Of a DNA stretch of 64,000 bases, positions 10,130-57,523 are shown piece by piece. The stretch's first letter is position 1. Every line of letters begins with the position of its first letter. Made by a program: the position numbers and the translations under genes. The notes below the pieces were generated by a model, which searched no databases, was not told where the DNA came from, and saw only the letters and a program-made list of their open reading frames with translations. Origin of the DNA: Camarhynchus parvulus (Eukaryota > Chordata > Aves > Passeriformes > Thraupidae). The DNA lies in contig NC_044601.1 in NCBI RefSeq assembly GCF_901933205.1, positions 29,922,352 through 29,986,351 on the forward strand. Reading direction: 5' to 3'.

Positions 10130-11726
10130 TGTTGAGACAATTCCTTTGAATATGCCACTTTTGTTTGCAGTAATAGCACTCAAAATCCTGCCTTTGTTCA
10201 CTCAAACCCTTTCCCTGTGAAGAACCCTGTTTCTTCGCTGGCACACTTTTTTGCCGTGTCCTTACCTTGCTCCTGCTTTTGTGCTTCCCTTACTGCAACC
10301 ACCAAAACCTTGGCCTGAATCTTCTGTTTCTCTTCATCCCATCTCATGTAGACTTTCTGAGCTTCCCGAAGCAGTTCCTGCAACCCCTGTTCTTGCCACC
10401 CATATATCTTTTATAGCTTTTTCTGAATATCTTCCCAAGATTTTGCCACAAACTGTGTTTTCAACAACACCATCCCCACTGGAGAGTCGGGGTCCGTTCC
10501 TGAATACATTCTCAGACCCTTGTGGAGTCTCTCCAGCCATTCCGTGAGGGTCTTATCTTTCCCCTGGCACTCTCGGAGTACCTTGCTCATGTTTTGTCCC
10601 TTCGGTACCACCTCCCGGATACCCTGAATGACCATATTTCTCAGATTTATCATTTTCTGCCTCCCCTTCTCCGTCCGGGCTTCCCAAGATGGTTTCTGAC
10701 TTGGCGCCACCTTTCTTCCCTGCCTCCCCTATTAGGGTTTCTCTTTTCCCAATCTTTGATTGTGGCTTGCCTGATCGTGTCTCTTTCCTCGTTGTTAAAC
10801 AGCAATCTTAGAATTGCTTGGAGATCCTCATAGGTGTATATGTTGGTTCCCAAAAACTCATCCAACCTTTCTGCTGCCCCCAAAGGATCACCCATCAATT
10901 TTCCCATCTCTTTCTTGAACGCCCTTATGTCACTCATGTCGATTGGGGTATGTACAAACCCAATCACCCCTGGAGCCGTTGGCACTTCCCATAAAGGGAA
11001 GATGCCGAGCTTCTCTTCTTCATCCCCACTGTCCCCCGTGGTCACCCTCCTTGTCTGCCGCCTCGTCCGATGGGCAGGGGGAGAGGCGTCCCTGGAGACA
11101 GTTACCTGTCTCTCCTCGGTTTTGGGAGAAACCTGCGGCAGCGGTTGCCCCACCGCTGCTTGGCCATGTGGGAAGGTGGATGCAGCTGCCTGCTCTGGCA
11201 GGGGTGGCGGCACCATTGCCTAAGCCTGCTGAACCCTTGCATCGGGAGGCATCTCAGGCACTGCTTGTGCATGCACAGGTTTGGGTTATTGCAGAGACAC
11301 AAGGTAAGGGGGTGGAAGATTTTCCAGCAGTTCCCATTCCTTTCCCACTTTTGCCGCATGCTGGAGAGCTCGTATCAGGTATAGACTCGTACAAGCGTAT
11401 TTCCATATTTCGGCATACTCAATTACTTCAGAATCCTGCAGGCTGCAATTGAACACGTGATCGTACAAAGACGCGCAAATCCAAGCTTCAAACGTGCTGA
11501 AAATCAGCCACACCACGTATTTTCCAATCTCCTTCCCTCCCCATTTTTCCATGCAAAAATGGACCATTTTCTCCTTGGACTTCCCCACTCTCCTCGGGCT
11601 TTCATCCCAATGTTCTAACACCCATCCCAGCGGACTATCTCTTGGGATCTCTGGTAGAACTTTCCCAGGACCCTGGGGAGGTTTTTCCTGGGATTTTGTC
11701 TAGAGTTTACTTTTTCCCAACCCCAT
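10130..11726 (-). pseudogene. gag: ERV gag, broken
   Basis: The start ATG is at 11726-11724, with an MGLGKS beginning that fits N-myristoylation. An in-frame TAG follows at codon 9 (11700-11702). Matrix is open over 11286-11621 and has a PPPY late-budding motif near its end. A TAA at 11286-11288 and a TAG near 11220 follow in the same frame. Capsid is open over 10650-11216 and, after a frameshift, 10411-10710, including the major-homology-like QGKDKTLTEWLERL. One nucleocapsid zinc knuckle (CYYC...H...C, about 10145-10190) lies in a further frame. The product would be the structural polyprotein; several lesions prevent it. Confidence 0.88.
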
Positions 11727-12379
11727 TTTTTCAAGGACTTCTATGATTTTTCTTGCTTTGTCTCCTTTCGCTGGGACATCTGCTGCGGGTCCCATTTCTT
11801 TGTCCAGTGTCGGTTTCTTGGGCTCGTGAAAGCCACCAGTCTGACTCAGTCGAGCAGAGAACCATTCTGCTGACTTTTTAGACTGATTTTTACCTGTTTC
11901 CTCAGGATCAGAAGGCAGACAGGCTCCTAGAATTTTCTAGGATCGTCTCTTCCCCCTCCTGACCCCAACCGTGACTGATTTTCCCCCTAGACTCCCCGTG
12001 AGCCTGGGGTCTCGTGTACGTGAAGCAAAACATTCCACTTCCCCCTTGACTGACCATGTCCCTTGTGGGATGGTGGAAATGCGATCGTGGGGTCTGCACT
12101 CGCTTCATGAGAGAGTCACATCTCACACACACATTCGGTCACGCCTCACTCAACCACATGATACTTACAGTTCCTTTTCCCATGTGGATTTCTTCGTGCA
12201 CATTGATTTTTCTGAGTGAAAAAAAAACCCTCGGGCTCAGAGACCTTTCTCGATCGCACTGAGTTGCCGAGAATTGGGCCCGTTTTTATCCCCCTTGGCT
12301 GTGTCTCTGGTTTCAGTTCTTGTGAATTTGATTGGTTTTTCGGACTCCAATCCCCCTCAGACTGCTGAAATCAGTGGGG

Positions 12380-12444
12380 CGCCTTCCGGGTGGGAAGGGG
12401 AGTCCCGAACCCCAATATCAAATCACAACAGGTTTTCACTAGAT
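12380..12444 (-). other. proviral leader, no canonical primer-binding site at the LTR edge
   Basis: A tRNA primer-binding site (TGG...) should lie within a few bases of 12445. Instead about 30 bases intervene before a TGGGG block at 12414-12410 on the minus strand, which loosely resembles a proline-tRNA site with gaps. The primer tRNA therefore cannot be named. Confidence 0.35.
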
Positions 12445-13101
12445 TGTTATAAATGATCAAATCAAGAGCCAAACTTATAAGAAAATCAAAGATTAACAAA
12501 GATTTATTAATTAGTCTGTGAGACCAAACTTCGGTCATCGAAACCACCACAGCCAAGGGTCAGCATTCAAGCCCGGGATCGGCACTGGGTGAACACACGG
12601 ATCTGACCTCCGAATGTCAGAGTCTCCCCCTGTTCACAAATGCTGCCTCGCACAGAGAGTTTTTATACAGTTTATTCTGCCCGAGGCAGAGACGACCAAA
12701 TGTTCTCTGTGTCTCTTCACATGCATAACCATGGCTTTACATGTGCAGAGGTAGACAAAGATTCAGTCCAGGTGTCTGGATGTTGTCAGAAGACTCTGGG
12801 GAAGTCAGCATTCACATGCGTCAGGGTGGCACCATCAATCATCAATCATCGTCAGGCATCCGATGCAATCGTCGAGGCGATAATCACTCTTGGGTAGACC
12901 CATCGACCCGGGAAGCCAGTAATTATCGCCCTGGAAGCTTCTATTCTTACGTTAAAAAACCCGATGTTATCTCAACGAAGTCCAGGGACTAGATGTATAT
13001 GAATAAGACACTGCTCCTGGCCAGGATGGTCAAAAGATATAGTTTGGATCTTACAATATTTTATACATTAATAGCATGAATTATCTCTGCCACATACTAC
13101 A
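12445..13101 (-). repeat. 5' LTR of the provirus
   Basis: On the minus strand it begins TGTAGTATGTGG at 13101 and ends TTATAACA at 12445. TATAAAA is at 12661-12667 and AATAAA at 12503-12508 (minus strand). Compared with the 3' LTR it has an extra short segment around 12838-12860 and scattered substitutions. Host sequence begins at 13102 with the duplication ccaaa. Confidence 0.9.
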
Positions 13102-13106
13102 CCAAA

Positions 13107-13703
13107 GATAAAGTCCATTCAATTACAATGTATTCATTTAATTAAAACGAAATTTTATTAAAACAAAATGCTGCACTGTCAAAGGTAACACATCAGATGA
13201 AAGCTGTATTTTAAAAACTTGTCCAGAACATGCTAGAAGATGATTTGTTGTGGTAGTTCACCTTTCTTCAGTCATTAGCAGAGTCATTTAAAAGAAAGAA
13301 TAGTTTTAAAACATCAAACTAGAGAGTGTTGGGCTTCATTTGCTTTTTCTTTTTCATTAAAGCTCATGGTGCATATTCCTGTGCATGTTTCCCTGCAGCA
13401 TTATGGTTAATGCATAACTCCAACCTAACTCTTCAGATGTGTTTATTTGGAATTTGACATGACTTATTGAACACTTGGAAAGTAGTTCTCCAGCCCTGTT
13501 TTCTTACATGACAAGGAAAAAAAATTAGTTAAACCTTACCCTTCCAGATTTTATAGCTGTAATAGAGTTCTGTGAGGTAGAATTACAATTTTGTAGTCTA
13601 GGTGTTTCAAAACTGAGCTCCTGCTTATTGTATTCTGGATAGAGGTTTCACCTGCAGATTTAATTACAGAAGGAATATCATCAACCCTCCTATGAGAAAT
13701 GAC
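13107..13703. other. unassigned sequence between provirus and next LTR
   Basis: AT-rich sequence follows the provirus. It may be the interrupted target, possibly the remainder of the old env-bearing element to the left of 1993, but I could read no protein motif. No RNA gene is visible. Confidence 0.4.
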
Positions 13704-14079
13704 TGCTCACTTTTTAAAAAATTTATTAAAACTTTAACGAAAACTACAACAAAAAGGGCTAAATAAGGGAAAACTACAGCTCTGGCAGCCGCTGTGACTA
13801 CCAGCCACATGCACCTCTTCAAAATGGATGCTCCTTTTATAACTCTAGCCCCTCCTTTTATAACTCTAGCCCCTCTTTTTATAACTCTAGCCCCTCCTTG
13901 TCAGTCCAGTGGTGGAGATCACTTTCTTACATCTTGATTGGAGGTCAGGTGTTACTGTAGTAACAAGCCAACCCTCCCCAAGTGCCCGAACTACCAAGGC
14001 CAACCTGTGATAACAATGTGGGGAGGAGAGGACATATTGCAGGTAACATAACTACGCATCTAGAAAACTTCTCTTAACA
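13704..14079 (-). repeat. probable LTR with triplicated TATA repeat
   Basis: On the minus strand a TGTTAAGAGAAG start (14079) leads to three TATA-containing 21-bp repeats (13831-13893) and then an AATAAA (13722-13727). The order U3, TATA, poly(A) signal is that of an LTR or other retroelement promoter. Both ends are approximate, and no target duplication was found. Confidence 0.45.
13831..13893 (-). repeat. three tandem 21-bp repeats, each with a TATA box
   Basis: The unit ctccttttataactctagccc occurs at 13831-13851, 13852-13872 and 13873-13893, with one C/T difference in the third. A partial fourth unit (ctcctt) follows. Each unit gives TTATAAAAG on the minus strand. Confidence 0.9.
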
Positions 14080-14459
14080 TACTCTGAACATGAGCAATGT
14101 TTACCCCTTAATTGTGAGAGCCAATCATCTCATTAACTCATCTACAATAATCCCAAGTGAAATTCAGTTAAAATTTAAACTAGAAAGCTCTCATATTAAC
14201 AACTACTTTGCAAGCAGTACTAAAAAGAGATGGAACGGTAAGTTCCAGAAAAAAAGACTAAAGGACATTTAAGGTTGTGGACATGTAACAACTTTATTAT
14301 GGGTAGTTGGTGCCATGGTAGTTTTATGTTGTTGGGGGTTGGGTTTCTTTTTTCTTTTACTTATAGAATTTTTTCCAGTAAGTTGCTAGGAAAATAATTA
14401 CTGGGTACTTATGGGTACTTAAATACAAAAGAAGTAGCTGAAGTCAGGAGAAGAGTGTG
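14080..14459. other. unassigned sequence
   Basis: AT-rich sequence between two LTRs. I see no coding motif, RNA gene or repeat. Confidence 0.4.
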
Positions 14460-15063
14460 GCATCTGACTACTTTTTTTTCGAGGAGTTTCTCTTGGAGAG
14501 ACTCTTAGAGAATAGAGGCAGGTAAAAGAGAGGGGCTGGGCCAGCTGCTCCCTATCATTCTTTGGCATCCAGAGAAGGACGGTCAGGCTGTCACTTACTG
14601 TGGGGAGAATTCACTGGCACTGCTAGAGTTCAGCCCTGAGGGACCAATTACCATCTGCTCGCGTGTCTCAGGAATCCTGAGCTTCACCTCTCCCGGCCCT
14701 GCTCAGAGCCGGCAGGCCGCTCCCCTGTCCTCGCTGTTTCTTCTGTACTGCTCTCGGTTTCCCCATGCTGTAACTCGCACCCTTCTGCCCTGCCAGAACG
14801 TCCTGCAGTTCCAGCTACCGCCACCGAGCTTCTGATACATCCCGTCCACCACTCTGGGATTTTTTTGCTCATTTCTGTTGTTTTCCAGCCTGGTGCACCT
14901 GAGAGTCCTGCAGGGGCGCTAAGAATTTACTGCTGCAGGGTTTAATGAAACAAAGCCGCTCCTCCATCCCTTCCCATCTCGGCCGAGAAGGCTGTCACGG
15001 GGTTCCTGGTTCTGTTTGTTGTTTGTTTGCCTTGTTACACATACTAGTAAAGAACTATTATTC

Positions 15064-15660
15064 CTATTGTAATATATGTTATGAAATAATCCATGCTTAT
15101 AGAGAGAATTATAAGATTATGAAATCCAAACGAGTCTCTGACCACAAGCAACCCAAAGACAGACATCTACTTGAATTCTGAGATTCCTGGAGGCAGCAGG
15201 AGAACAATACTCAGTTAACTTATGAATAGACGTGCCCAGCGCAATGATCACTGCTATCCCGAGTGAGATAGCAGGAGTTGCCAGAAAGATACATCTGAAT
15301 ACGTGACTTCCCCGGATGTGATTAACACTGGCTATCGACCAGGAAACAGTGATTTTCCAGCTCTGCACAGTGAAAGAAATAGTCTTGAATATGCAGAGTT
15401 ACAAAAGAAACTGGGACTCCTCTGCCTCAGGCATGAAAAACTGTATAAAACAGCCCTGCAAAAAGCAGTGCACGTGAACGGGGGTAGAGCTCATGCAATA
15501 GAGGTCGGATCTAGGTTCACTCAGTGCCGATCCCGGGCTCGACACTGTCTCTTTGGCTGTGGTGATTTTGAGGACTGTATTTTTGTCACGGAAAAAGAAA
15601 AAAAAAATCTTTTCACATTTTTGATAAATTGGCTTTTTGATTGATCATTTATAACACTAT
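15064..15660 (+). mobile_element. solo LTR of the provirus family, duplication ctat
   Basis: 15068-15656 begins TGTAATATATG and ends TTTATAACA. It shares long blocks with the proviral LTRs in the same order: the gcctcagg/gcctcggg block before a TATA-like aaactgtataaaa, the tgccgatcccgggct block, and the final gatcatttataaca. The 4-bp duplication ctat flanks it (15064-15067, 15657-15660). It is clearly more diverged than the two proviral LTRs are from each other. Confidence 0.85.
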
Positions 15661-15680
15661 CTTCATATCTTTGCCCGAGA

Positions 15681-16956
15681 GCCCCTGTCGTGGGTTTACA
15701 GGAAACAAGTTTTCTGGGAATGGAGTGGCCAGAGGCCAATAGGTGTTCAGATTCTAAACTGACACCAGGCTTGGCCACTGAGGGTGGATGCGCCTCTGAG
15801 AACACAGGGGTTAGAAGCAGAGCACTCCCGTGGGAGCTCTCTCTTTGATTTCCGGCCAGCAAAGAGGCCAGGCCTCCCCTGCCCGGCTTCGAGCTGGGCG
15901 GGGAAGAGGAAACCTGCGGCCCGGCAGAGGTAGGCCTGACCCCTCAAGATGGAAGGGTGGTGGGGGGCACCAGGAGGTGTTGGGCAGCCCCCCCCCCAGG
16001 AAAGACAGAGGGAGAGAGGCCCCGAGAAGATTTGGGCAGCCCCCCCCCTCCCCCCCCCGCCCCAGCTAGAAGATGAGAGAGAGAGAGCCAGTACGGGCCT
16101 GTGGCCTTGAAGTGATATCGGCCTGTGGAGAAGGAGGGGGAAGGGGGGAGTGCAGCAGGGAAGGAGCCTGGCCGCGTGCAGAAGTTTGTTAACCCCTTTC
16201 TGGACAATGAAGACCTCACAGAGCATTTGGACCTTTCCCGGAGGGGAGATGGAGTGGATGATAAAGAGGAAATGGGCAAGAGAATGACAGTCGGAGCAGT
16301 GAGTGAGGCTGGGACAGTAAAGAAGAGGCTGGAAAGAGATGATGGAGTAGCTGGTTGCTGGACTCTTTTTGGTACAGCCATGGACAGAACCATGCTTCCT
16401 CGCGACACAGAGGCTGCATCCAGGGGGGAGGCGATGGCTCAGAACTGAGAGGGTTCAGTTTTGGAGACCCCCGCCCCAGGGGGGTAGACAAGTATGGGGG
16501 GGACAAGAGGTCCCGAGAGTGAGAGAAAACTGTGCTTTTTTTGGAACTGGTCAAAGCACCCTTAAAAGGATAACCCTTGAAGCAGCTCTGTTCCATGTCC
16601 AGTGGTGAGAGCACTGGGCATGCAAGGAAGAGGTCACCATGGCCCCAAGAAGGACTCCTCTCCTCTTGATGGACTGAAATTGAGTATTTACAGGGTGATG
16701 GATGGAGACTTGAAATTTGGAAGATGTATTGGAAATGTGGTGGGGGGAGGAGGAAATCTTTTTGTGGAGTTTTCATTTTCCAGGTGTGTGTGTGTGTGTG
16801 TGGTTTTTTTTCTTTTGTAGTTTAGTTAATAAACTTTTTTTTTCTAAGGTAGAGGCCTGCTTTGCTTATTTCCTGGTCACATCTGACAGCAAACACCAGG
16901 GAAGTATATTTTCATGGTGCACTGGCATTGTGCCAGTGTCAAACCATGACAGCCCC
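15681..16956 (+). mobile_element. second solo LTR of the 1.27-kb family, duplication gcccc
   Basis: 15686-16951 begins TGTCGTGGG and ends CCATGACA and is flanked by gcccc (15681-15685 and 16952-16956). It is homologous to 7525-8791 along its whole length, including the (GT)n tract (about 16786-16802) and the AATAAA (16828-16833). It starts only 29 bp after the neighbouring solo LTR. Confidence 0.92.
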
Positions 16957-17053
16957 TTAATTTCAAAATTATAATTTGGAGGGAGAGAGTTTACATTCTC
17001 CATTTCAAAGCTTCTGCCTTCCCTAGTGGACACCTGTCTTTCAAACTAAGACA

Positions 17054-20000
17054 TTTCTCAGTCATTGACTACTTTTCACAGTTCCAAGACTGGAAAAAAA
17101 TGATGAGCTAGTATGCTTACACAAATCAAAGCTTTGAAGTTTGCTGTGCTTCTTAGTGATTAAAAAGAATGTCAAAGTGTCAAGTATATTTGGTCTATAC
17201 AATACAGGTAGCCACTTATCAATGCTAGAATTAGGGAAACCCAAATCTGGTAGCTAATTTTAAGTGATGAATGAGATTACTTTCCAAACGCTTCAGTTAC
17301 TGCAGCAAATACTAGTTGCAAATAAAACACAATGGATGTCTAAGAGTACTGCAGAAATAAAAGCTCTCTGATTATTTTCTCTCATGGGATCAGTGTCACA
17401 TGATTTTCTGCCATGATAACTGTGTGTTTATTTTCAGAGAAGACAAACTTGTCTCATGAAAAACCTGTGTGAAATAAATAATGTGTAATGTTCAAGTGTG
17501 TTATTCAGGCTTCAGTCTTAGTTCTTGAACTAGAATATAGATCTAAAGTTTATATGTCAAAATGTCTCAGAAGTCTTGCAGCTGCGATTCCCAAAGTCTT
17601 CAAGAAACACTGAGGGTGAAGTAGTAGGGTGGGAATTTGGGGTATAAAAATAGGTTCACTCATTATCAGGCCGGGTTTGGACACTTCAAGTTTGAATAGC
17701 AGGCATCAAAGGGACTTGCAGCACCCTGGGGCACCATTTCCTTCACAGTCACCTATCTGGCATACAAGAAACATGCACTCACCTGACTCCCTCACAGGCA
17801 TCCTAACACAGCTAAGACTGTCAGCCTTCCAGCAAAGCCCTTCTTTTTGTTAGTGCAAACATGGGATCAACTGTGGTAATGCCTCAATCTCAACAGTAGT
17901 TTTTGAATAGGTTTATGAAGATGCCAAAATAATTAACAAATCAGAATTATTTTGTTATGCAAGGTTCAGAAATAGTTATTTTCTTTTAATCAGGACAATT
18001 AAACAGCAATTCTTACATTTTATGCAAATTAACAATAATCACTAAATTTTAGCTTTTATGACAAATTTTTCATTTCTTAAGAGCTTTAAAAATACAAAAA
18101 AAATTACCAAAAAATTGGTAGGGCTATGGGCCTAGAAAATACATGCTAGAAATATTGGTTTTGTGTTGGACATATCCAAATACACCATAGGAGTTTAAGG
18201 ATAAGTGGACCAGAAGGTACTTACCTTACTCAGGTGTTCTCCACTTTTATCTTAAGATAAGTAAATGGAATAGAGAGGAAAATAAAAGCTTAAGAAACAA
18301 ACAACTAATTCCATGACCCTTCTCTTCATTCTGCTTCTATCAGCACCCCACAAAATTGTGTTCCTTAGCTACTGCTTCTGGACTGTTTCACAAATAAAAG
18401 ACTCAGCATAAAATTTTAAGAACAAAACTGAAATTTCAGCTGCAGCCACACTAGTTTGTTGAAAGAATGATGACAAAATGCCAGCACACACCTGTCCCAA
18501 CACAGTTCAGTAAAACAAACCTTGTTTGATACAAATGGATAACTCATACCAGATATTACGATTTTAACATCATTTACTCTCTCTAACAGAAACAAGAAAT
18601 TGTCTACATTGATTCCTGTAATTCCTAAGTAATGGTGAGGTAATTTCCTACCAAGAAGAGCTATTGTCACTGAACACAACACTAGGCGCAACACTGGAGA
18701 TGGAAACAACTCCTTAAAACTGCTTTGCTACCAGAGTACTTCCCTGAGACTTTATATTTTAAGTGGAGCCCTGCAGCTACCCAGTTAGGGCTTTGAAACT
18801 CACAAGATATGTCTGTGGATGACAAACTATCTCACAGGGACAAAACAAGCAATCAAGCTTCAAAAGGGCATCAAAGATACTTATCCTAGGAAGTGGGTGT
18901 CTCAAAGGGAGGTCAGGGCACACTCCTTTCATAGGAGTGTCATGTTAACATCGCAGGAACTGCCAATCCTTCAGTGAGTGGTGCCCGAGTCTTTTGCAAT
19001 TCCTGTTGATTGTGGTGAAAGACTCACAGAAACCAGCAACTGTCTGCATGCTGATCAGACACCATGACATATGCATGGAGGATCAGAATAGGGGAAAACA
19101 TAGAGCAACTGTGATCAGGTAAATTATGACCACATCATCACCCTTGACAACTAACAGCAACCAGAATATGCATTTCTCTAACAGCAACCAGAAAATGCAT
19201 TTCTCTGACCCTAAAACTTTAAGAGCAGTAATGTGGTTTTTAATATGCTTTTTCACACTTAACAACAATCTACTCTTTTTTGGGTAGTACTGGTAATGGT
19301 AGATAGAAACACGTAACTGGATTAAGATGGAAGTCTTAGACTTCCATGCATGGTAGACGAAACACCTAAGCCTTTATCAATAGCCACATGAGGACTTGCA
19401 GTCTTCAGAATTCTTCCCAAAATCTTTAACAGACAGGCAACATTAGTATCTGATGGATGCTTCAGAACTGGACACACTCCTTGAAGACTTTTCATTAAAA
19501 ATGAGCAAAAGAAGATCAAATCTACATTTAGACTGAATGATAAAAGGATCATTTGCAGAGGATATGGAATTGAAAAGTAAGATACAGCGTAAGAGCCATT
19601 ACCCACGATGAAGATTATTTCCATCATCAAACTTCAAATACTTAAAATGTAATGGAAAGCAGAGGGGAAAAATTAAACTATTGGAAATGTGATCTGTAAA
19701 TATGACTGAGTAAAAGTTTTAATTACAAAGCATAAGGAGACTAATTCCCAAAGATTGACATCATCAAAGCCATCAAGTAGTTCAGAGACCTGAGGGACCT
19801 TCGGTGAAAATGTACAGACCAACCATGTCGTGTGAAGCCACAATGTTGTATCCCAGCCACACTGATGGAAAACCAGACTCCATGGGTATGCCCTGTCTAT
19901 GCTATAGGATGCAACTGTGTGCTTCCTAGCCAGGAAGAATTGTGTCCATGTCTGGAGATGTTCTGACTTCTATGTTTCCACCCTTGAAGTGGAATGTGCA

Positions 20001-20990
20001 TGGTACCCATGAACAACCTTATCAGACTCTGCTGCCTACAACACTGTTCAACAATTAAGCTTGAAAAGCAGAACCACTCAAGCCCCTCAGCTCCTGTCAA
20101 GATGAAAAGTTAAGAAATGAAGCAGCATTAATTAACCAAGTCCGAGCCTACACTAAATGAGCAGCAACTACTTAATGTGCAGCAACTGTGCCTATAGTAA
20201 GGTCCTTAGACATACTCTGTGGACAGATTGTGCTTCTATGGAAATGCTTCCATACAAACCTGCTTAATTGGAAAAAATACTCTATATTGCAGGAGCAGAG
20301 AAAAACTGCAGCAGCAGATGCAGCTCCTGCCACCTGATGCCAGGCTAGGTACCTTCTCTATTTATCACCAGGAATAAAATTCAGTACTTTTAATGTTTTT
20401 ATGGTAAACCTGGGCAACAGTAACACAGTATAGAAAAACACAGCAGAAAACTACAAGACCCACATGTCCTTTTAGTTTAAATTTAATTTGTCAGATAGAA
20501 GTTATCTATGTACAATCAGTGTGCATTGTAACAATTCTGTCAATAAAGTCATAATTCAAATCTTCTAAAATATTAACTACCTGCATAGCACATTTGACAT
20601 TATTGCCCATGTTGAAGAGGGAACATATGAATTTACAATTAATTTTGATTGATTTGGATACTGAACTGTTCAGGTATTTGACACACCTCCTTTAAAACCA
20701 ATGCACCTGAAAAGCTTTCCAGAGCACAGTTTAGCAAGATATTTCTTACCATTTCATTACAAACAATCACAACACTGACAGCTTAATACAGAAAAAAGAA
20801 CCCACCCCCCCAAAAAAAAAAAAAAAAAAAGCCCCACCAAAACAAACCCACCCCAACAACAAAAAACCAAAACCAACAAAAGCAAACAAAACAAACAAAA
20901 AACCCCCCAAAACCACAAAACAAAACACGTGTCTAAAGTATCAAAAAAAGGGAGCACTAAATGCAATAGTTTCCTTTCCCCATTTTTACA
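17054..20990. other. intergenic region downstream of CHD1
   Basis: About 3.9 kb separates the retroelement cluster from the presumed CHD1 3' end. Short frames occur at chance level. An A- and C-rich low-complexity stretch lies at about 20800-20935. I see no exon, RNA gene or recognisable repeat. Confidence 0.6.
20800..20935. repeat. A/C-rich low-complexity tract
   Basis: A poly(A) run of about 19 bases is followed by mixed cccacc, aaaacaaa and ccccccaaaa blocks. It may be the decayed tail of a retroposed element. Confidence 0.7.
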
Positions 20991-20999
20991 TTCTGAACA

Positions 21000-21774
21000 G
21001 TGACTCCATCAAAATCTTTTATTGAAACATGTATGTACACTGATTTTGTTTCATAACTGTGACAAGAAGTCCTGAGTTCTTGGGGAAAGGAACAGCCAAA
21101 AAAAGGCTGGGGGGGGGGGAAAGCTCATTTAATAAATTTACAACAATTTACAGCCATTAGTTTGTGGTTTGCTTTTATTTTTTTTGTTTGTTTTGTAAAA
21201 AGGCATTGTAACTGATCACAAACAGGAGAAATCCTGACTATTTTACAGTTATAGGTACAGAATTTAAATATTCAAGCTTGTGATGAAAAGCGGCAAGGTG
21301 GTCGCAGTGTACAATGTAAACAAGTAGCTTTGGAAAGTGAACAAAGTCCTTGAGAATTCTTTACTAAGAAAAAAAATATTTTCCCCATTCCCTCCTGAAA
21401 TATGAGCACAGGTCAGTGTTTAAAAGTTCATTTACAAACATAACTTAAAACATTATCAGCCTCAAACCACTTTGACATGAAGAGTGTTATACTAAGATCC
21501 AGTCTGAAATGGGCAGTGTCGAGGTCCCTGTAAAAGTAAACATCTTCCATTTCTTAAAAAAAAGTGCCACAGCATTTGCAGCACAGTGCAGCATAAACTT
21601 TAAATACAAAAATATTTTTCTTCTGTTGGGATAATAGACCTTGCATCCTGGAAAGAAGTAACAATACTGCTACTGAGAGAATATCCCATCTGTATCTTTC
21701 AAGTCATGTAAGGCAATTACTGTGTTAATTTACTGTATATGGCTAAAAGAAGGTCCAGAAAATATCAGTCTTTG
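21000..21774 (-). other. CHD1: putative CHD1 3' UTR
   Basis: This follows the TAA stop at 21775-21777. Candidate AATAAA signals on the minus strand are at 21173-21178 and 21018-21023. The end near 21000 assumes the second is used. The true end could lie further left. Confidence 0.45.

Positions 21775-57523
<35,749 letters not shown>

Larger units (their letters stand above)
1993..13101 (-). mobile_element. gammaretrovirus-like endogenous provirus, minus strand, inactivated
   Basis: Two direct LTRs (1993-2633 and 12445-13101) flank gag, pro, pol, a small Cys-rich ORF and env, in that order on the minus strand. The 5-bp duplication ccaaa is present immediately outside both ends (1988-1992 and 13102-13106), so this is a complete insertion. 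The RT signature YVDD, a single CCHC zinc knuckle in gag and a PPPY late motif fit a gammaretrovirus-like (class I) element. By eye the LTRs differ at roughly 25-30 of about 500 aligned bases plus small indels, so the insertion is not recent. Stops and frameshifts break every large reading frame. A 1.27-kb foreign LTR (7525-8791) splits pol. Confidence 0.9.
14460..17053 (+). mobile_element. old ERVL-type LTR interrupted by two younger LTRs
   Basis: Sequence at about 14540-15067 and 16952-17053 reads as one avian LTR once two insertions are removed. The segment ending in gaactattattcctat at 15067 continues at 15661 (cttcatatctttgcc...gagagcccc), then at 16957 (ttaatttcaaaattataatttgga), and ends with ctttcaaactaagaca. 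I recognise this string as common in bird ERVL LTRs from memory. The left boundary is uncertain. Confidence 0.6.

Noticed and set aside
10522..11452. Several plus-strand frames of 100-170 codons
   Set aside because: They are antisense shadows of gag capsid and matrix and contain no recognisable motif.
13831..13893. CRISPR-like array
   Set aside because: Three direct 21-bp repeats without spacers in an animal genome; this is a tandem duplication in a promoter.
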